DNA of 48,597 bases, from the NCBI GenBank assembly GCA_022844015.1, contig JALHMO010000031.1:1-48597 (forward strand), written 5' to 3'. The stretch is from Reyranella sp. (GTDB lineage Bacteria > Pseudomonadota > Alphaproteobacteria > Reyranellales > Reyranellaceae). The translations under genes were made by a program, and so were the position numbers. Under the pieces are notes generated by a model. It saw only the letters and a program-made list of their open reading frames with translations. It searched no databases and was not told the DNA's origin. This document shows, one piece after another, positions 8,716-17,085 of the stretch (its first letter is position 1; the number at the start of each line of letters is the position of its first letter).

Positions 8716-9067
8716 GCAGTCTCCCCGCCGGCCTTCCGGCGCCCTCGCCAACACCGTCACGATCGGCGACGTCGCCGCCTTCGTGACCAGCAAGAATGCC
8801 GGTCCCTACAAGGTGGCGCTCGACATCGTCTTCTCGACGGAGGCCGAGTACGAGCGCTTCGTCGGTCAGGCCGGCCTCGACCGCGCGGCCGTCGCCGCCA
8901 TCTACGGCATCCCGCTCGCCGACGTCCTCGACGTCATCCATTTCGCACCGGCCTTCGCCGTCAAGATCACGCTGCGCCGGCGCATCACCGCCGGTGCGAC
9001 GGGCGACAGCGACGTGTACGGTGCGCAGCAGCACGTTCCCCTCATGCAACACCGGATCGCATGGTAA
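8708..9067 (+). CDS. DUF4387-family protein
   Basis: The small protein (about 119 aa) contains the DUF4387 features TSKNAGPYKVALDIVF, a central YGIPLADVLDV and the C-terminal GDSDVYGAQQHVPL. DUF4387 proteins have no firmly known function but are normally encoded next to DUF1446/AtuA-like proteins, as here. The start is uncertain. A TTG at 8708 just inside the permease end gives the family length, while a GTG at 8687 would give a longer overlap. It probably forms a complex with, or acts together with, the next gene product. Confidence 0.85.
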   Translation: MPEQSPRRPSGALANTVTIGDVAAFVTSKNAGPYKVALDIVFSTEAEYERFVGQAGLDRAAVAAIYGIPLADVLDVIHFAPAFAVKITLRRRITAGATGDSDVYGAQQHVPLMQHRIAW

Positions 9068-9071
9068 TCGC

Positions 9072-10430
9072 ATGGTAGCGGCACCCGACAGCCTCACCGT
9101 CTTCGCACCGCAGGGCATGCTGGGCTACGGCATTCCCGAGCGTTCGATGCGCCTCGGCATGGAGCGCCGGCCCGACATCCTCGCCGTCGATGCGGGATCG
9201 ATCGACCCCGGCCCGCACTATCTCGGCTCCGGCACCTCCTTCACCAACCGCCGGTCGGTGCGGAAGGACCTGGAGATGATCCTCGATGCCGCCCACGCGC
9301 ATCGCATCCCTGTCCTGATCGGCAGCGCCGGCGGCGCCGGCGGCGACGCCCATCTCGACTGGCTGATCGAGATCTATCGCGAGATCTGCCGGGAGCGCGG
9401 CTACAGCTTCCGCACGGCGCGCATCAGCGCCGAGATCGACCGCGGCTGGCTGCGCCGCCGGCTGGCCGATGGCGCCATCTCGCCGCTCGACCACGACAAC
9501 GCCCTGACGCCGGGCCATCTCGAGCGGGCGACGCGGATCGTCGGCCAGATGGGCTACGAGCCCTTCATGCGGGCGATCGAGGCCGGCGCCGAGGTCGTCA
9601 TCGCCGGCCGCTCCTTCGATCCGGTGATGATGGGCGCGCACGCCCTGCTGCAGGGCTTCGACCGCGGCCTTACCGTGCACATGGGCAAGCTGCTGGAATG
9701 CGGCGGCGCCGCTGCCTACCCGCGCCATGGCTCCGACGGCCTGCTGGCCACCCTCTATCGCGATTCGTTCACCGTCGAGCCGCCCAACCCGGACAAGGTC
9801 TGCACCGTGGCATCGGTTGCCGCGCATTCGCTTTACGAGCGCGCCAACCCCTATCACATGGAGTTCCCCGGCGGCGCCATCGACCTGCACGCCACCCGCT
9901 TCGAGCAGGAGAGCGAGCGCAGGGTGCGCATCTCCGGCACGCGCTACATCGCGGCGCCCCACTACACCATCAAGCTCGAGGGCGTGGAGCGCGTCGGCTA
10001 CCGCACCATCGCCATCGCCGGTGTCCGCGACCCCATCCTGATCTCGCGCTTCGACGACTACGTGGCCAACATCCGCAGCCGGGTGGCGGAGCGCTATCCC
10101 GACGGCTACCGCCTGACCATCCACAGCTACGGGCGCAACGGCGTGATGGGCCCGATCGAGGCGGCACGGGCCGAGCAGCCGTTCGAGCTCGGCCTGGTCT
10201 TCGAGGTCGTCGCCGACGATCCCGAAACCTCGGCAGCGGTCCTCGCGCTGACCCGGTCGGCGGCACTGCACGTCACCTACCCCGGGCGCAAGGCCATCGC
10301 CGGCAACCTCGCCTTTCCGTTCTCGCCCTCGGACATCGTCGTCGGCCCGGTCTACGAGTTCACCATCCATCACCTGGTCGAGGTCGAAGATCCGTGTGCG
10401 CCCTTTGCCATGGATCTCTTCACGCCCTGA
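9072..10430 (+). CDS. DUF1446 / acyclic terpene utilisation AtuA-like protein
   Basis: The 452-aa protein matches DUF1446: LAVDAGSIDPGPHYLGSG at the N-terminus, GSAGGAGGDAH, and GRSFDPVMMGAHALLQGFDRG. AtuA is needed for growth of Pseudomonas on acyclic terpenes, but the reaction of this family is not established and many members sit in unrelated catabolic clusters. The start ATG at 9072 is 4 bases after the DUF4387 stop. The pairing with a transporter and an isochorismatase-like hydrolase argues for a pathway enzyme acting on an imported carboxylate or amide. Confidence 0.85.
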   Translation: MVAAPDSLTVFAPQGMLGYGIPERSMRLGMERRPDILAVDAGSIDPGPHYLGSGTSFTNRRSVRKDLEMILDAAHAHRIPVLIGSAGGAGGDAHLDWLIEIYREICRERGYSFRTARISAEIDRGWLRRRLADGAISPLDHDNALTPGHLERATRIVGQMGYEPFMRAIEAGAEVVIAGRSFDPVMMGAHALLQGFDRGLTVHMGKLLECGGAAAYPRHGSDGLLATLYRDSFTVEPPNPDKVCTVASVAAHSLYERANPYHMEFPGGAIDLHATRFEQESERRVRISGTRYIAAPHYTIKLEGVERVGYRTIAIAGVRDPILISRFDDYVANIRSRVAERYPDGYRLTIHSYGRNGVMGPIEAARAEQPFELGLVFEVVADDPETSAAVLALTRSAALHVTYPGRKAIAGNLAFPFSPSDIVVGPVYEFTIHHLVEVEDPCAPFAMDLFTP

Positions 10431-10457
10431 TGGCTGCTCTCGCCGAAAGATGACGCC

Positions 10458-11150
10458 ATGCCCGATCAGCCGATCTCCGCCGCCGCCCGCGACTATGCGA
10501 GCCTCTTCAATCCACCCTTCGTCCTGGACCGGCGCGGCGCGGCATTGGTCGTGGTCGACATGCAATATGCCAGCGCCTCGCGCCGCCATGGGCTCGGCGC
10601 GCTGCTGAAGGCCAAGGGCCTCGAGGACAGGGGCGTCTACCGCTTCGACCGCATCGAGCAGGTGGTGACGCCGACGATCCAGCGCCTGCTCGTCGCCTTC
10701 AGGCGCGAGAAGCTGCCGGTAATCTTCCTCACCGTCGGGTCGGAGCTGCCGGATTTCGGCGACATGCTGCCTGGCATGCGCCGCTTTGCCGAGGCGATCG
10801 GCAATACCGAGGGCACCAGGGAGCATCGCATCCTGGACGAGCTGGCGCCGCTGGCCGGCGAGGCCGTCGTCAACAAGACGACGATGAGCGCCTTCCACTC
10901 GTCCGGCTTCGAGCGCCTCGTCCAGGCGATGGGCCGCACGCAGCTCTGCTTCACGGGTGTATCGACCAACTCCTGCGTCGAAGGCACGGCGCGCGACGCC
11001 GCCGACCGCGGATTCCAATGCGTGATCGTCGAGGATGGCTGCGGCGCGGCATCGCCGGAGCTGCACGACGCGACCTGCCGCAACTTTGCCCGACTGCTCG
11101 GCCGCGTGGCGACGGCACGAGAGGTTTTGGGAGAGCTCGGCGTCGACTGA
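10458..11150 (+). CDS. Isochorismatase-family cysteine hydrolase
   Basis: The 230-aa protein has the three catalytic residues of the fold: Asp in ALVVVDMQYA, Lys in VVNKTTMSAF, and Cys in TGVSTNSCVEGTARDA. Such enzymes cleave C-N bonds of amides, ureido-acids and related compounds (for example biuret, N-carbamoyl compounds, ureidoacrylate). It closes the rightward unit. Together with the PuuE-like deacetylase of the left unit, it is the main reason to suspect a nitrogen-containing substrate. Confidence 0.88.
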   Translation: MPDQPISAAARDYASLFNPPFVLDRRGAALVVVDMQYASASRRHGLGALLKAKGLEDRGVYRFDRIEQVVTPTIQRLLVAFRREKLPVIFLTVGSELPDFGDMLPGMRRFAEAIGNTEGTREHRILDELAPLAGEAVVNKTTMSAFHSSGFERLVQAMGRTQLCFTGVSTNSCVEGTARDAADRGFQCVIVEDGCGAASPELHDATCRNFARLLGRVATAREVLGELGVD

Positions 11151-11312
11151 CAAGCTTTGTCATAGGCGAATGCCCCCTGTGACCGGCCGGTGACCGTCGG
11201 CGGCCGGCGCGGCGCGGCCGCAAAACCGCCCCGAACCGTGCTATCATGGCGCCTGCAGTGGCCATCGCGGCGCTTCCCCGGCGCCGGTCACGAGCCCAAC
11301 AAGGAGCACGTC

Positions 11313-11999
11313 ATGAAGCTCGATCGCCGAACCGCCCTGGCGGGGGCTGCGGCCGCCGTTGCCCTTCCTCTCGCTGCCGCCCAGCCGGCGCGCGCCGACG
11401 CAAAGCGCCAGTCGCTGGTCGATTCCTGCCTCGAGAGCGCGCGCAAGGTCCTCACCGGCAAGGACTTCCCCGACGCCGCCCGCAACATGACCACCGCGCG
11501 CGGCGTGCTGATCATTCCCGAGCTGGTGCAGGGCGGCTTCATCGTCGGCGCCGCCGGCGGCCGCGGCGTCCTGATGGCGCGCACCAACCCAAAGGACTGG
11601 AGCCCGCCCGCCTTCTACAACATGGGCTCGGGCAGCCTCGGCCTGCAGATCGGCGCCAAGGTCTCCGAGATCGTCTTCATCGTGCGCACCGAGAAGGGCC
11701 TGGCGGCGCTGATCGACCACAAGTTCAAGTTCGGCGCCGAGGCCGGCGTCACCATGGTGGCGGTCGGCATCGGCCTGGAAGGCGCCTCGACGGCGGCGGT
11801 CGGCGCCGACATCGTCGCCTTCTCGAACTCGACCGGCCTGTTCGCCGGCGCCTCGATCGAAGGCTCCTACCTCGACGCCGACAGCGACTGGAACGCCCTC
11901 TATTACGGCCAGGGCGCGACGGCCAAGTCGATCCTGGTCGACCGCCGCTACACCAACCCCGGCGCGGAGCCGATCCGCCAGTTCATGGGGAGATGGTAG
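11313..11999 (+). CDS. SYLF/Ysc84-domain lipid-binding-like protein, exported
   Basis: The 228-aa product starts MKLDRRTALAGAA, a twin-arginine-like signal with cleavage near PARADA. The SYLF domain follows: ARGVLIIPELVQGGFIVGA, GGRGVLMAR, and the C-terminal AFSNSTGLFAGASIEGSYL. Eukaryotic SYLF proteins bind phosphoinositides; the bacterial role is unknown. A clear AAGGAG ribosome site lies upstream of the ATG at 11313. It appears to be a single-gene unit. Confidence 0.88.
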   Translation: MKLDRRTALAGAAAAVALPLAAAQPARADAKRQSLVDSCLESARKVLTGKDFPDAARNMTTARGVLIIPELVQGGFIVGAAGGRGVLMARTNPKDWSPPAFYNMGSGSLGLQIGAKVSEIVFIVRTEKGLAALIDHKFKFGAEAGVTMVAVGIGLEGASTAAVGADIVAFSNSTGLFAGASIEGSYLDADSDWNALYYGQGATAKSILVDRRYTNPGAEPIRQFMGRW

Positions 12000-12142
12000 G
12001 TCGAGCCTCCGCGCGAGCCCGAACGGGAGCCGGCAAACGGCGACCATCGCATTGTCCCGCTCACGCCATCGCGGGGCTGGTGGGCGTGCGGTGTCGTTCG
12101 ACGTCGCTGTCTGGTAGTCTTTCGGTGGGTAGGCCTAGAAAC

Positions 12143-12379
12143 ATGGATTCAGCCAGTTCCGACCGCATTGTTCTCGATCCCGCGATCCTCGTGGGCAAAC
12201 CCGTGATTTGCGGCACGAGACTCTCGGTCGAGTTCATCATCGGCTTGCTGGCCGATGGCTGGAGCGAGGCGGACATCCTGACGAACTATCCGAGCATCGG
12301 ACATGACGACATAATCGCCTGCCTCGCCTACGCGCGCGACCGGTTGAAGGACGAGAGGATCTATCCTCCGGCCGGATGA
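12143..12379 (+). CDS. DUF433 family protein (antitoxin-like)
   Basis: The 78-aa protein carries the DUF433 pattern: VLVGKPVICGTRLSVEF, LLADGWSEADILTNYPSI and DDIIACLAYA. DUF433 proteins have a winged-helix fold and usually precede a DUF5615/PIN toxin gene. Here no intact DUF5615 gene follows. Instead a different antitoxin-PIN pair begins about 90 bases on, so this may be the surviving half of an older module. Confidence 0.85.
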   Translation: MDSASSDRIVLDPAILVGKPVICGTRLSVEFIIGLLADGWSEADILTNYPSIGHDDIIACLAYARDRLKDERIYPPAG

Positions 12380-12469
12380 CGATGTGTTGCCGACCTCGAC
12401 GAGCCAGGCGTAGAACGCGCTATCGAGGATTCCATCGAGCCGGGGCAAGTTCGTCTTGGAGAGCGTGGC

Positions 12470-12718
12470 ATGACGAGAATTCGGATCGAGTTGCCCGACG
12501 CGACCGCCAAGGCCGCGCGCGAGGCAGGCTTGCTGACACCGCGGGCGCTCGGACGCTTGTTGAACGACGCGCTCAGGCGCCGTCGTGCCGCCGGTTCGCT
12601 TCTCAGGATTGCCGACCGTGTCGCGAAGGCCGGAATTGCGCCGATGTCGATGCAGGAAATCAATGCGGAGGTGAAGGCCGTTCGGGCCGGGCGCCAGCGG
12701 CGTGCGCGCCGTTCTTGA
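12470..12718 (+). CDS. Antitoxin-like protein upstream of a PIN toxin
   Basis: The 82-aa basic protein begins MTRIRIELPDATAKAAREAGL, a short beta strand and helix arrangement resembling ribbon-helix-helix or related VapB-type antitoxins. It ends with RAGRQRRARRS. Its stop lies 17 bases inside the following PIN gene, a usual layout for VapBC-type operons. I assign its role from context rather than from a strong family motif. Confidence 0.7.
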   Translation: MTRIRIELPDATAKAAREAGLLTPRALGRLLNDALRRRRAAGSLLRIADRVAKAGIAPMSMQEINAEVKAVRAGRQRRARRS

Positions 12719-13115
12719 CACGAATGTGCTGATCTCCGGGCTGCTATGGCGCGGGCCACCTCATGTCCTGATCGAAAGAGCTCGTGCCGGCGACTGGACC
12801 ATCGTCAGCTCCTCGGTGATCCTGGCAGAGTTCTCTTCGGTGATTCGCCGACGGAAGTTCATGAGGATCTTGGCGCTCTCTCGCACCGATCTCGATCGTA
12901 CGTTGCGCGAGTTGCGGCTGCTGGCCGAGATTGTCGAGCCCTTGTCTCCGGTGCCTGCAGTCAGCCGGGATCCTGCCGACAACGTGGTTTTGGCGACCGC
13001 TGTGATGGCGCGGTCCGACCTGATCGTCTCGGGCGATGACGACCTGCTGTCCCTGCGCGTCCATGAAGGCATTCCGATCGTCGATCCGGCCGCCGCCCTG
13101 GAGTGGCTGCGCTGA
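12702..13115 (+). CDS. PIN-domain toxin (putative TA toxin, VapC-like)
   Basis: The 137-aa PIN-fold ribonuclease has acidic active-site residues in RAVLDTNVLISGLL (Asp), ILAEFSSV (Glu), SRDPADNVVLATA (Asp) and VSGDDDLL (Asp). These match the family called putative toxin-antitoxin system toxin component, PIN family. The start is GTG at 12702, overlapping the antitoxin end. All key residues are present, so it is probably active when free of its antitoxin. Confidence 0.85.
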   Translation: MRAVLDTNVLISGLLWRGPPHVLIERARAGDWTIVSSSVILAEFSSVIRRRKFMRILALSRTDLDRTLRELRLLAEIVEPLSPVPAVSRDPADNVVLATAVMARSDLIVSGDDDLLSLRVHEGIPIVDPAAALEWLR

Positions 13116-13214
13116 CGAAAGCTGCTCGACACGTACCGAGGCACGCGCAAAATCCCGCTTGTAAATTGGTCCGATGATCGATCTGTCATCGGTCGGCAAG
13201 GTGCGGGGGAAATC

Positions 13215-13616
13215 ATGACACAGGCTGCGGCGTCGAGCTCACGACGCTGGATTCGCGATCGGATCGTGCGGTCGACGGACACGTTCGTCGAGCTCGTCCT
13301 CTTCTACATTGGCGCCATGCTGATCGCGGCGGCGGCATTCGCCTTTCTCGAGGGCAAGTCGTTCGGCGATGGCGTCTGGTGGTCGTTCGTCACCGCCATG
13401 ACGGTCGGCTACGGCGACTACGTGCCGGCCACACTGGGCGGCCGCGCCGTCGGCATCGTGCTGATGCATCTCGTGCCGCTGTTCATCATCCCGCTGGTCA
13501 TCGTCCGCCTGCTGCGCACCCTGGTCGAGGACGAGCACGCCTTCACCCACGCCGAGCAGGAGCGGATGAAGGCCGATCTCGCCGCCATCAAGAAGGCGCT
13601 GAAGATCGACGGCTGA
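13215..13616 (+). CDS. Two-TM potassium channel subunit
   Basis: The 133-aa protein has a first membrane helix at about residues 24-46, the selectivity filter TVGYGD at 63-68, and a second helix at about 78-100. A charged C-terminal helix follows (EDEHAFTHAEQERMKADLAAIKKAL, coiled-coil-like). This is the KcsA-type Ion_trans_2 layout, acting as a tetramer in the inner membrane. No cytoplasmic gating domain (RCK) is present. Confidence 0.9.
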   Translation: MTQAAASSSRRWIRDRIVRSTDTFVELVLFYIGAMLIAAAAFAFLEGKSFGDGVWWSFVTAMTVGYGDYVPATLGGRAVGIVLMHLVPLFIIPLVIVRLLRTLVEDEHAFTHAEQERMKADLAAIKKALKIDG

Positions 13617-13662
13617 GGGCGCGATCGCCGCCCGGTCAGCGCGGCGCGGCGGCTCGCGGGGA

Positions 13663-13700
13663 CGGGATGACGGAGTCTTTCCCATATGCGAATGCCCTGC
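13663..13700. repeat. Solo end of the GGGATGACGG-type palindromic element
   Basis: This stretch holds CGGGATGACGGAGT, then CCATATGCGAATGCCCT, nearly the same as the right end of the larger element at 17100-17295. No matching left end is seen nearby, so it looks like a decayed or partial copy lying between the channel gene and the TctC gene. Confidence 0.55.
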
Positions 13701-13715
13701 CGCCCGGCCGGCGCC

Positions 13716-14717
13716 TCAGGTCCCGGGCTTCGTTCCCGTGGCCTTCACCACCTCGGCCCATGTCGCCATGTCCTTCTTGATGAAGTCGGCGAACTCGGCC
13801 GGCGTCGTCGGCGCCGCCAGGGTCGCGCGGTCGGAGAACTGGCGCAGCACGGCGGGATCGCGCATCAGCGCCACCAGGTCGGCGTTCACCTTGTTCACGA
13901 TCGCGTCCGGCGTGTTGGCCGGCGCCACGAGGCCGGACCAGCCGGCCGAATCGTAGCCCGGCACCGTCTCGCCGATCGAGGGAATGGTGTCGAGCGGCGG
14001 CGGCACGCGCTTGGCCGTGGTGACGCCCAGCGCCTTGATGCGGCCGTCGCGGATCGCGCCCAGCGAGGAGGCGGTGCTGTCCATCATCAGCTTGACGTGG
14101 CCGCCCAGCAGGTCGGCCATCGCCGGCCCGGAGCCCTTGTAGGGGATGTGCACGATGTCGAGCTTGGCCTGCAGCTTGAACAGCTCCATGCTGAGATGCT
14201 GCGCCGTGCCGGGGCCGGCCGAGGCGTAGGAATGCTTGCCCGGCTCCTTGCGCGCCAGCTCGATCAGCTCGGCCACCGTGCTGGCGGGGAAGGTCGGATG
14301 GGCCACGATCACCAGCGGCCCGCGGATGATGTTGGTGATCGGCTTGAAGTCGACCAGCGGCTTGTAGGGCAGGTCGGGATAGAGGCTCGGGTTGACGCCG
14401 AACGTGCCGCTGGTGGCGATCAGGAACGTGTAGCCGTCGGGGGCCGCCGTCCGGCCGGCCTCGACGCCGGGAATGCCGCCGCCGCCGCCCTTGTTCTCGA
14501 CCACGACCTGCTGCTTCCAGATGTCGGTCAGCTTCTCCGCCATCAGCCGCGCGAAGATGTCGGCCGCCTGGCCTGGCGGGAACGGCACGATGATGCGCAC
14601 GGTCCTGGTGGGCCACGCCGCCTGGGCCCGCGCCTGCGTGGCGATGCCCTGCGTGGCAATGAAGGGCGCGGCCAAGCCCAGCGCGAGGGCATGGCGGCGC
14701 GTCGTGCTCTTCGACAT
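13716..14717 (-). CDS. Tripartite tricarboxylate transporter substrate-binding protein (TctC/Bug family)
   Basis: The 333-aa periplasmic protein starts MSKSTTRRHALALGLAA, a twin-arginine type signal ending near ARAQA. It shows the Bug family pattern: WPTRTVRIIVPFPPG, VVVENKGGGGG, and YKGSGPAMADLLGGHVKLM. I took the ATG at 14717 because GGGAGGAAGAG precedes it. No TctA/TctB membrane genes are adjacent. It is an orphan Bug protein of the kind that is expanded in many soil proteobacteria. Confidence 0.93.
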   Translation of the reverse strand: MSKSTTRRHALALGLAAPFIATQGIATQARAQAAWPTRTVRIIVPFPPGQAADIFARLMAEKLTDIWKQQVVVENKGGGGGIPGVEAGRTAAPDGYTFLIATSGTFGVNPSLYPDLPYKPLVDFKPITNIIRGPLVIVAHPTFPASTVAELIELARKEPGKHSYASAGPGTAQHLSMELFKLQAKLDIVHIPYKGSGPAMADLLGGHVKLMMDSTASSLGAIRDGRIKALGVTTAKRVPPPLDTIPSIGETVPGYDSAGWSGLVAPANTPDAIVNKVNADLVALMRDPAVLRQFSDRATLAAPTTPAEFADFIKKDMATWAEVVKATGTKPGT

Positions 14718-14920
14718 CTCTTCCTCCCGGTAGTTGTTGCCGCGGATGCTAGCACGCCGCACCGACGTGCCAGGCCGGGCGCCGGCCCCGGTCAGGGATG
14801 GGCAGGCATGCACGGGGAAGAGGGCGCCCGTCGGTCGGCATGGTTCTGTCACAATCTCTCACCATATGACTCGCTCCTTGAACAGGGTCCGTTGAACAGG
14901 GAACACGGGGAAAAGCGTAA

Positions 14921-15679
14921 ATGTTCGATCCGAAGAGTCTGCTCGATCAGTTTCTCGGCGGTCAGGCCAATCCGGCCGGCAACCAGCCCGGCGCCAGTCC
15001 GGGCGGCCAGGGGGTCCAAGGCGGCCGGGGCATCGGCGATTTCCTGCGCGGTGCCGGCGGCGGCGCGGTCGCGGGCAGCCTGGCGGCGCTCCTGCTCGGC
15101 TCGAAGGCGGGCCGCGAGATCGGCGGCGAGGCGCTGAAGCTCGGCGGCATGGCCGCGGTCGGCGCGCTCGCCTACAAGGCCTACAACGACTGGCAGGCCG
15201 GCAAGCAGGCACCGGTGCCGCAGGAGGCGGCCCGCCAGGCGCCGCCGCTGATGCTGCCGCCGCCCAGCGGCACGCCGTTCAACCCGTCGACCGAGAGCGG
15301 CCAGCAGTCGCTCGCCCGCAGCCTGCTGCGCGCCATGATCGCGGCGACCAAGGCCGACGGCCATGTCGATGCCCAGGAGCAGGCGCGCATCTTTGCCGAG
15401 ATGGACAAGCTGGCGCTGTCGTCGGAGGACAAGGCCTTCGTCATGGACGAGCTGCGCGCCAACCTCGACGTCGACGCGGTGGCGCGCGGCGCGACCTCGC
15501 CCGAGCAGGCGGCGGAGATCTATGCCGCCTCGCTGCTCGCCGTCACCGTCGATTCGGCGGCCGAGCGCGGCTACCTCGCGATGCTCGCCGCGCGCCTGAA
15601 GCTCGACGACGCGCTGGTCGCCCATCTGCACGGCACCGTCGCCGCGGCGACCGGGGAGAAGGTGCCAGTCGCACCCTGA
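14921..15679 (+). CDS. DUF533 (YebE/TerB-like) protein
   Basis: The 252-aa protein begins MFDPKSLLDQFLGG, has a glycine-rich, weakly hydrophobic segment (about residues 45-85) and a proline-rich linker. A C-terminal TerB-like helical domain follows (ARSLLRAMIAATKADGHVD, an acidic metal-binding-like turn). DUF533 proteins are inner-membrane associated; the function is unknown. Confidence 0.88.
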   Translation: MFDPKSLLDQFLGGQANPAGNQPGASPGGQGVQGGRGIGDFLRGAGGGAVAGSLAALLLGSKAGREIGGEALKLGGMAAVGALAYKAYNDWQAGKQAPVPQEAARQAPPLMLPPPSGTPFNPSTESGQQSLARSLLRAMIAATKADGHVDAQEQARIFAEMDKLALSSEDKAFVMDELRANLDVDAVARGATSPEQAAEIYAASLLAVTVDSAAERGYLAMLAARLKLDDALVAHLHGTVAAATGEKVPVAP

Positions 15680-15966
15680 CGGGCCGCCCTGCGCAGCGCG
15701 TCCGCGCTCGGCGCGCACCGGCGGGGTTGCCTTCGGCCAGGAACGAGGACTCGCCGCGTCGCTGGCCGCGCCGCGCAGGGCGTTACGCCTTGCGGGCCAG
15801 CATTGCCAGGAAGGCCGCGCCCAAAAAACCACGCCTGCCGATGGTCGACGATTGTCAGGCGCGCCGAGGCTCGAGGCTGCCGGCGCCCGTTCCCGATGCG
15901 CGCCTTGACAGGAGCGGACTGGCGCCGCGTTCTACCCCGCCCATGGACTGGACCAATCGGAAGCCG

Positions 15967-16212
15967 ATGCGCACCGTTTCCCTCGTGACCGCCAACCGTG
16001 AACTCTCCAGGCTGATCAGGGAGGTCGAGCGAGGCGAGGCTTTTCTGATCACCCGGCGCGGCCGCCCCGTTGCCAGGTTGGTCCCCCACAGGACCGGCAA
16101 GACTGCCGATCCCGGTTGGGCGGCCGCCCATCGGCGGATGATGGCGCGACTGGAGGAGGGGGCGTCGCTCGGCGGCCTCGAGATCGAGCGGGAACTGCTC
16201 CACGATCGCTGA
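15967..16212 (+). CDS. Phd/YefM-type antitoxin, without visible toxin
   Basis: From the ATG at 15967 the product is 81 aa: MRTVSLVTANRELSRLI, then EVERGEAFLITRRGRPVARLVP. This is the Phd/YefM fold, whose N-terminus binds DNA and whose C-terminus (EEGASLGGLEIERE) would cover a toxin. An in-frame ATG at 15943 is possible. The usual VapC/PIN toxin would begin at or just before the stop. Here a small mobile element sits 11 bases after the stop, and no PIN motif is visible beyond it. Confidence 0.75.
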   Translation: MRTVSLVTANRELSRLIREVERGEAFLITRRGRPVARLVPHRTGKTADPGWAAAHRRMMARLEEGASLGGLEIERELLHDR

Positions 16213-16347
16213 GGGGCGGCACTCATAGGCGCCAACTTTTCGGTTCTCCTCCCCAGCTTCGCTGGTGAGGCCCCGGAACGCTGGCGCGCGCCCAGCACAT
16301 TCTCATAAGAGGAGAACCGAAAGGTTTAGCGCCTGTGGGGCGGTACT
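16213..16347. mobile_element. MITE-like element, family A, copy 1 (with flanking direct repeats)
   Basis: The element (16224-16336, 113 bp) starts CATAGGCGCC and ends with the near complement GGCGCCTGT-like end. The inverted ends extend about 28 bases (TTTCGGTTCTCCTC on the left; its complement near 16310-16325). It is flanked by GGGGCGGCACT (16213-16223) and GGGGCGGTACT (16337-16347), an 11-base direct repeat with one mismatch. It has no coding capacity. Confidence 0.65.
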
Positions 16348-16490
16348 TCCGTGTCGCAAGCATCCTCGTTCACAACGTAGACGGACAGGCCGGTGACCAA
16401 AGCGTGAGCGGTGGTCCACCGGGAATGATCCGCCGCGGGCGCGGAAATGTGGCAGGCTGCCGGCGGGCCGGGGTGGCCCGGGAGAGAGGG

Positions 16491-16838
16491 ATGTTCGAAC
16501 GAAGTGAGGACGAGCGGCTCGCCGGGGTCGATCCGCTCACCGCGATCGCCGCCATGCTGTCGGCGCACGAGATGGTGCTCGAGCTGCTGCTCGCCGACCT
16601 GCTGCAGAACCTGCCGGCGCCGGAAGCGCATGCCGCCGTGATGCGGCTCAACGAGCAATGGTCGCAGGTGCGCGGGACGTTCTTCGGCTCCCAGCTGGCC
16701 GAGCCCAAGGAGATGCAGCGCCGCATCGAGGCCTCGCGCGCCTTCCTGGAGATTCTCACCACCAAGGCGCTGCGCCATGCCGAGGCCGCCCGCGCGGGTG
16801 CGGGGCAGCCCGTGGTGGGACCGGGGCCCGGCCCGTGA
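16491..16838 (+). CDS. Hypothetical protein
   Basis: The 115-aa ORF has a strong GGGAGAGAGGG ribosome site directly before the ATG at 16491. The product is mostly helical (LTAIAAMLSAHEMVLELLLADLL, then RIEASRAFLEILTTKALRHAEAA). The Gly/Pro-rich tail ends GPGPGP. I do not recognise the family. Codon use looks like neighbouring genes. Confidence 0.6.
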   Translation: MFERSEDERLAGVDPLTAIAAMLSAHEMVLELLLADLLQNLPAPEAHAAVMRLNEQWSQVRGTFFGSQLAEPKEMQRRIEASRAFLEILTTKALRHAEAARAGAGQPVVGPGPGP

Positions 16839-16979
16839 ACGGCGGGTCGCCGGCGTGACGGCTGATGGACCCGGCAGGTCATGATCGCCGACGCGCCATG
16901 ATCGCCGGCGCGCCGTGACGCCGCCTGCAAGGCAGGCGCGCGGCCGCGCAACCGGGGACGGCGACAGGCGTTGCTGTCC

Positions 16980-17084
16980 GGTCGCGCCTTGCGCGACTTG
17001 GGTCTCACTCTGCGCCACCCGGGTCGCGCCTCGCGCGACTCGGCTCGCGCTCTGCACGACCCGGGTTGCGCCCTGCGCGACCTT
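16980..17084. repeat. Five tandem copies of a 21-bp imperfect repeat
   Basis: The unit is about GGTCGCGCCTTGCGCGACTTG, five times end to end, each copy 1-7 bases different. Although 21 is a multiple of three, no gene with a start and ribosome site covers it. It lies in the 760-base gap between 16838 and 17598, directly next to the palindromic element at 17100. Confidence 0.75.
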
Positions 17085-17085
17085 T

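Noticed and set aside
9042..11153. A 703-codon minus-strand frame opposite the DUF1446 and isochorismatase genes
   Set aside because: Shadow frame; the forward frames have clear catalytic motifs.
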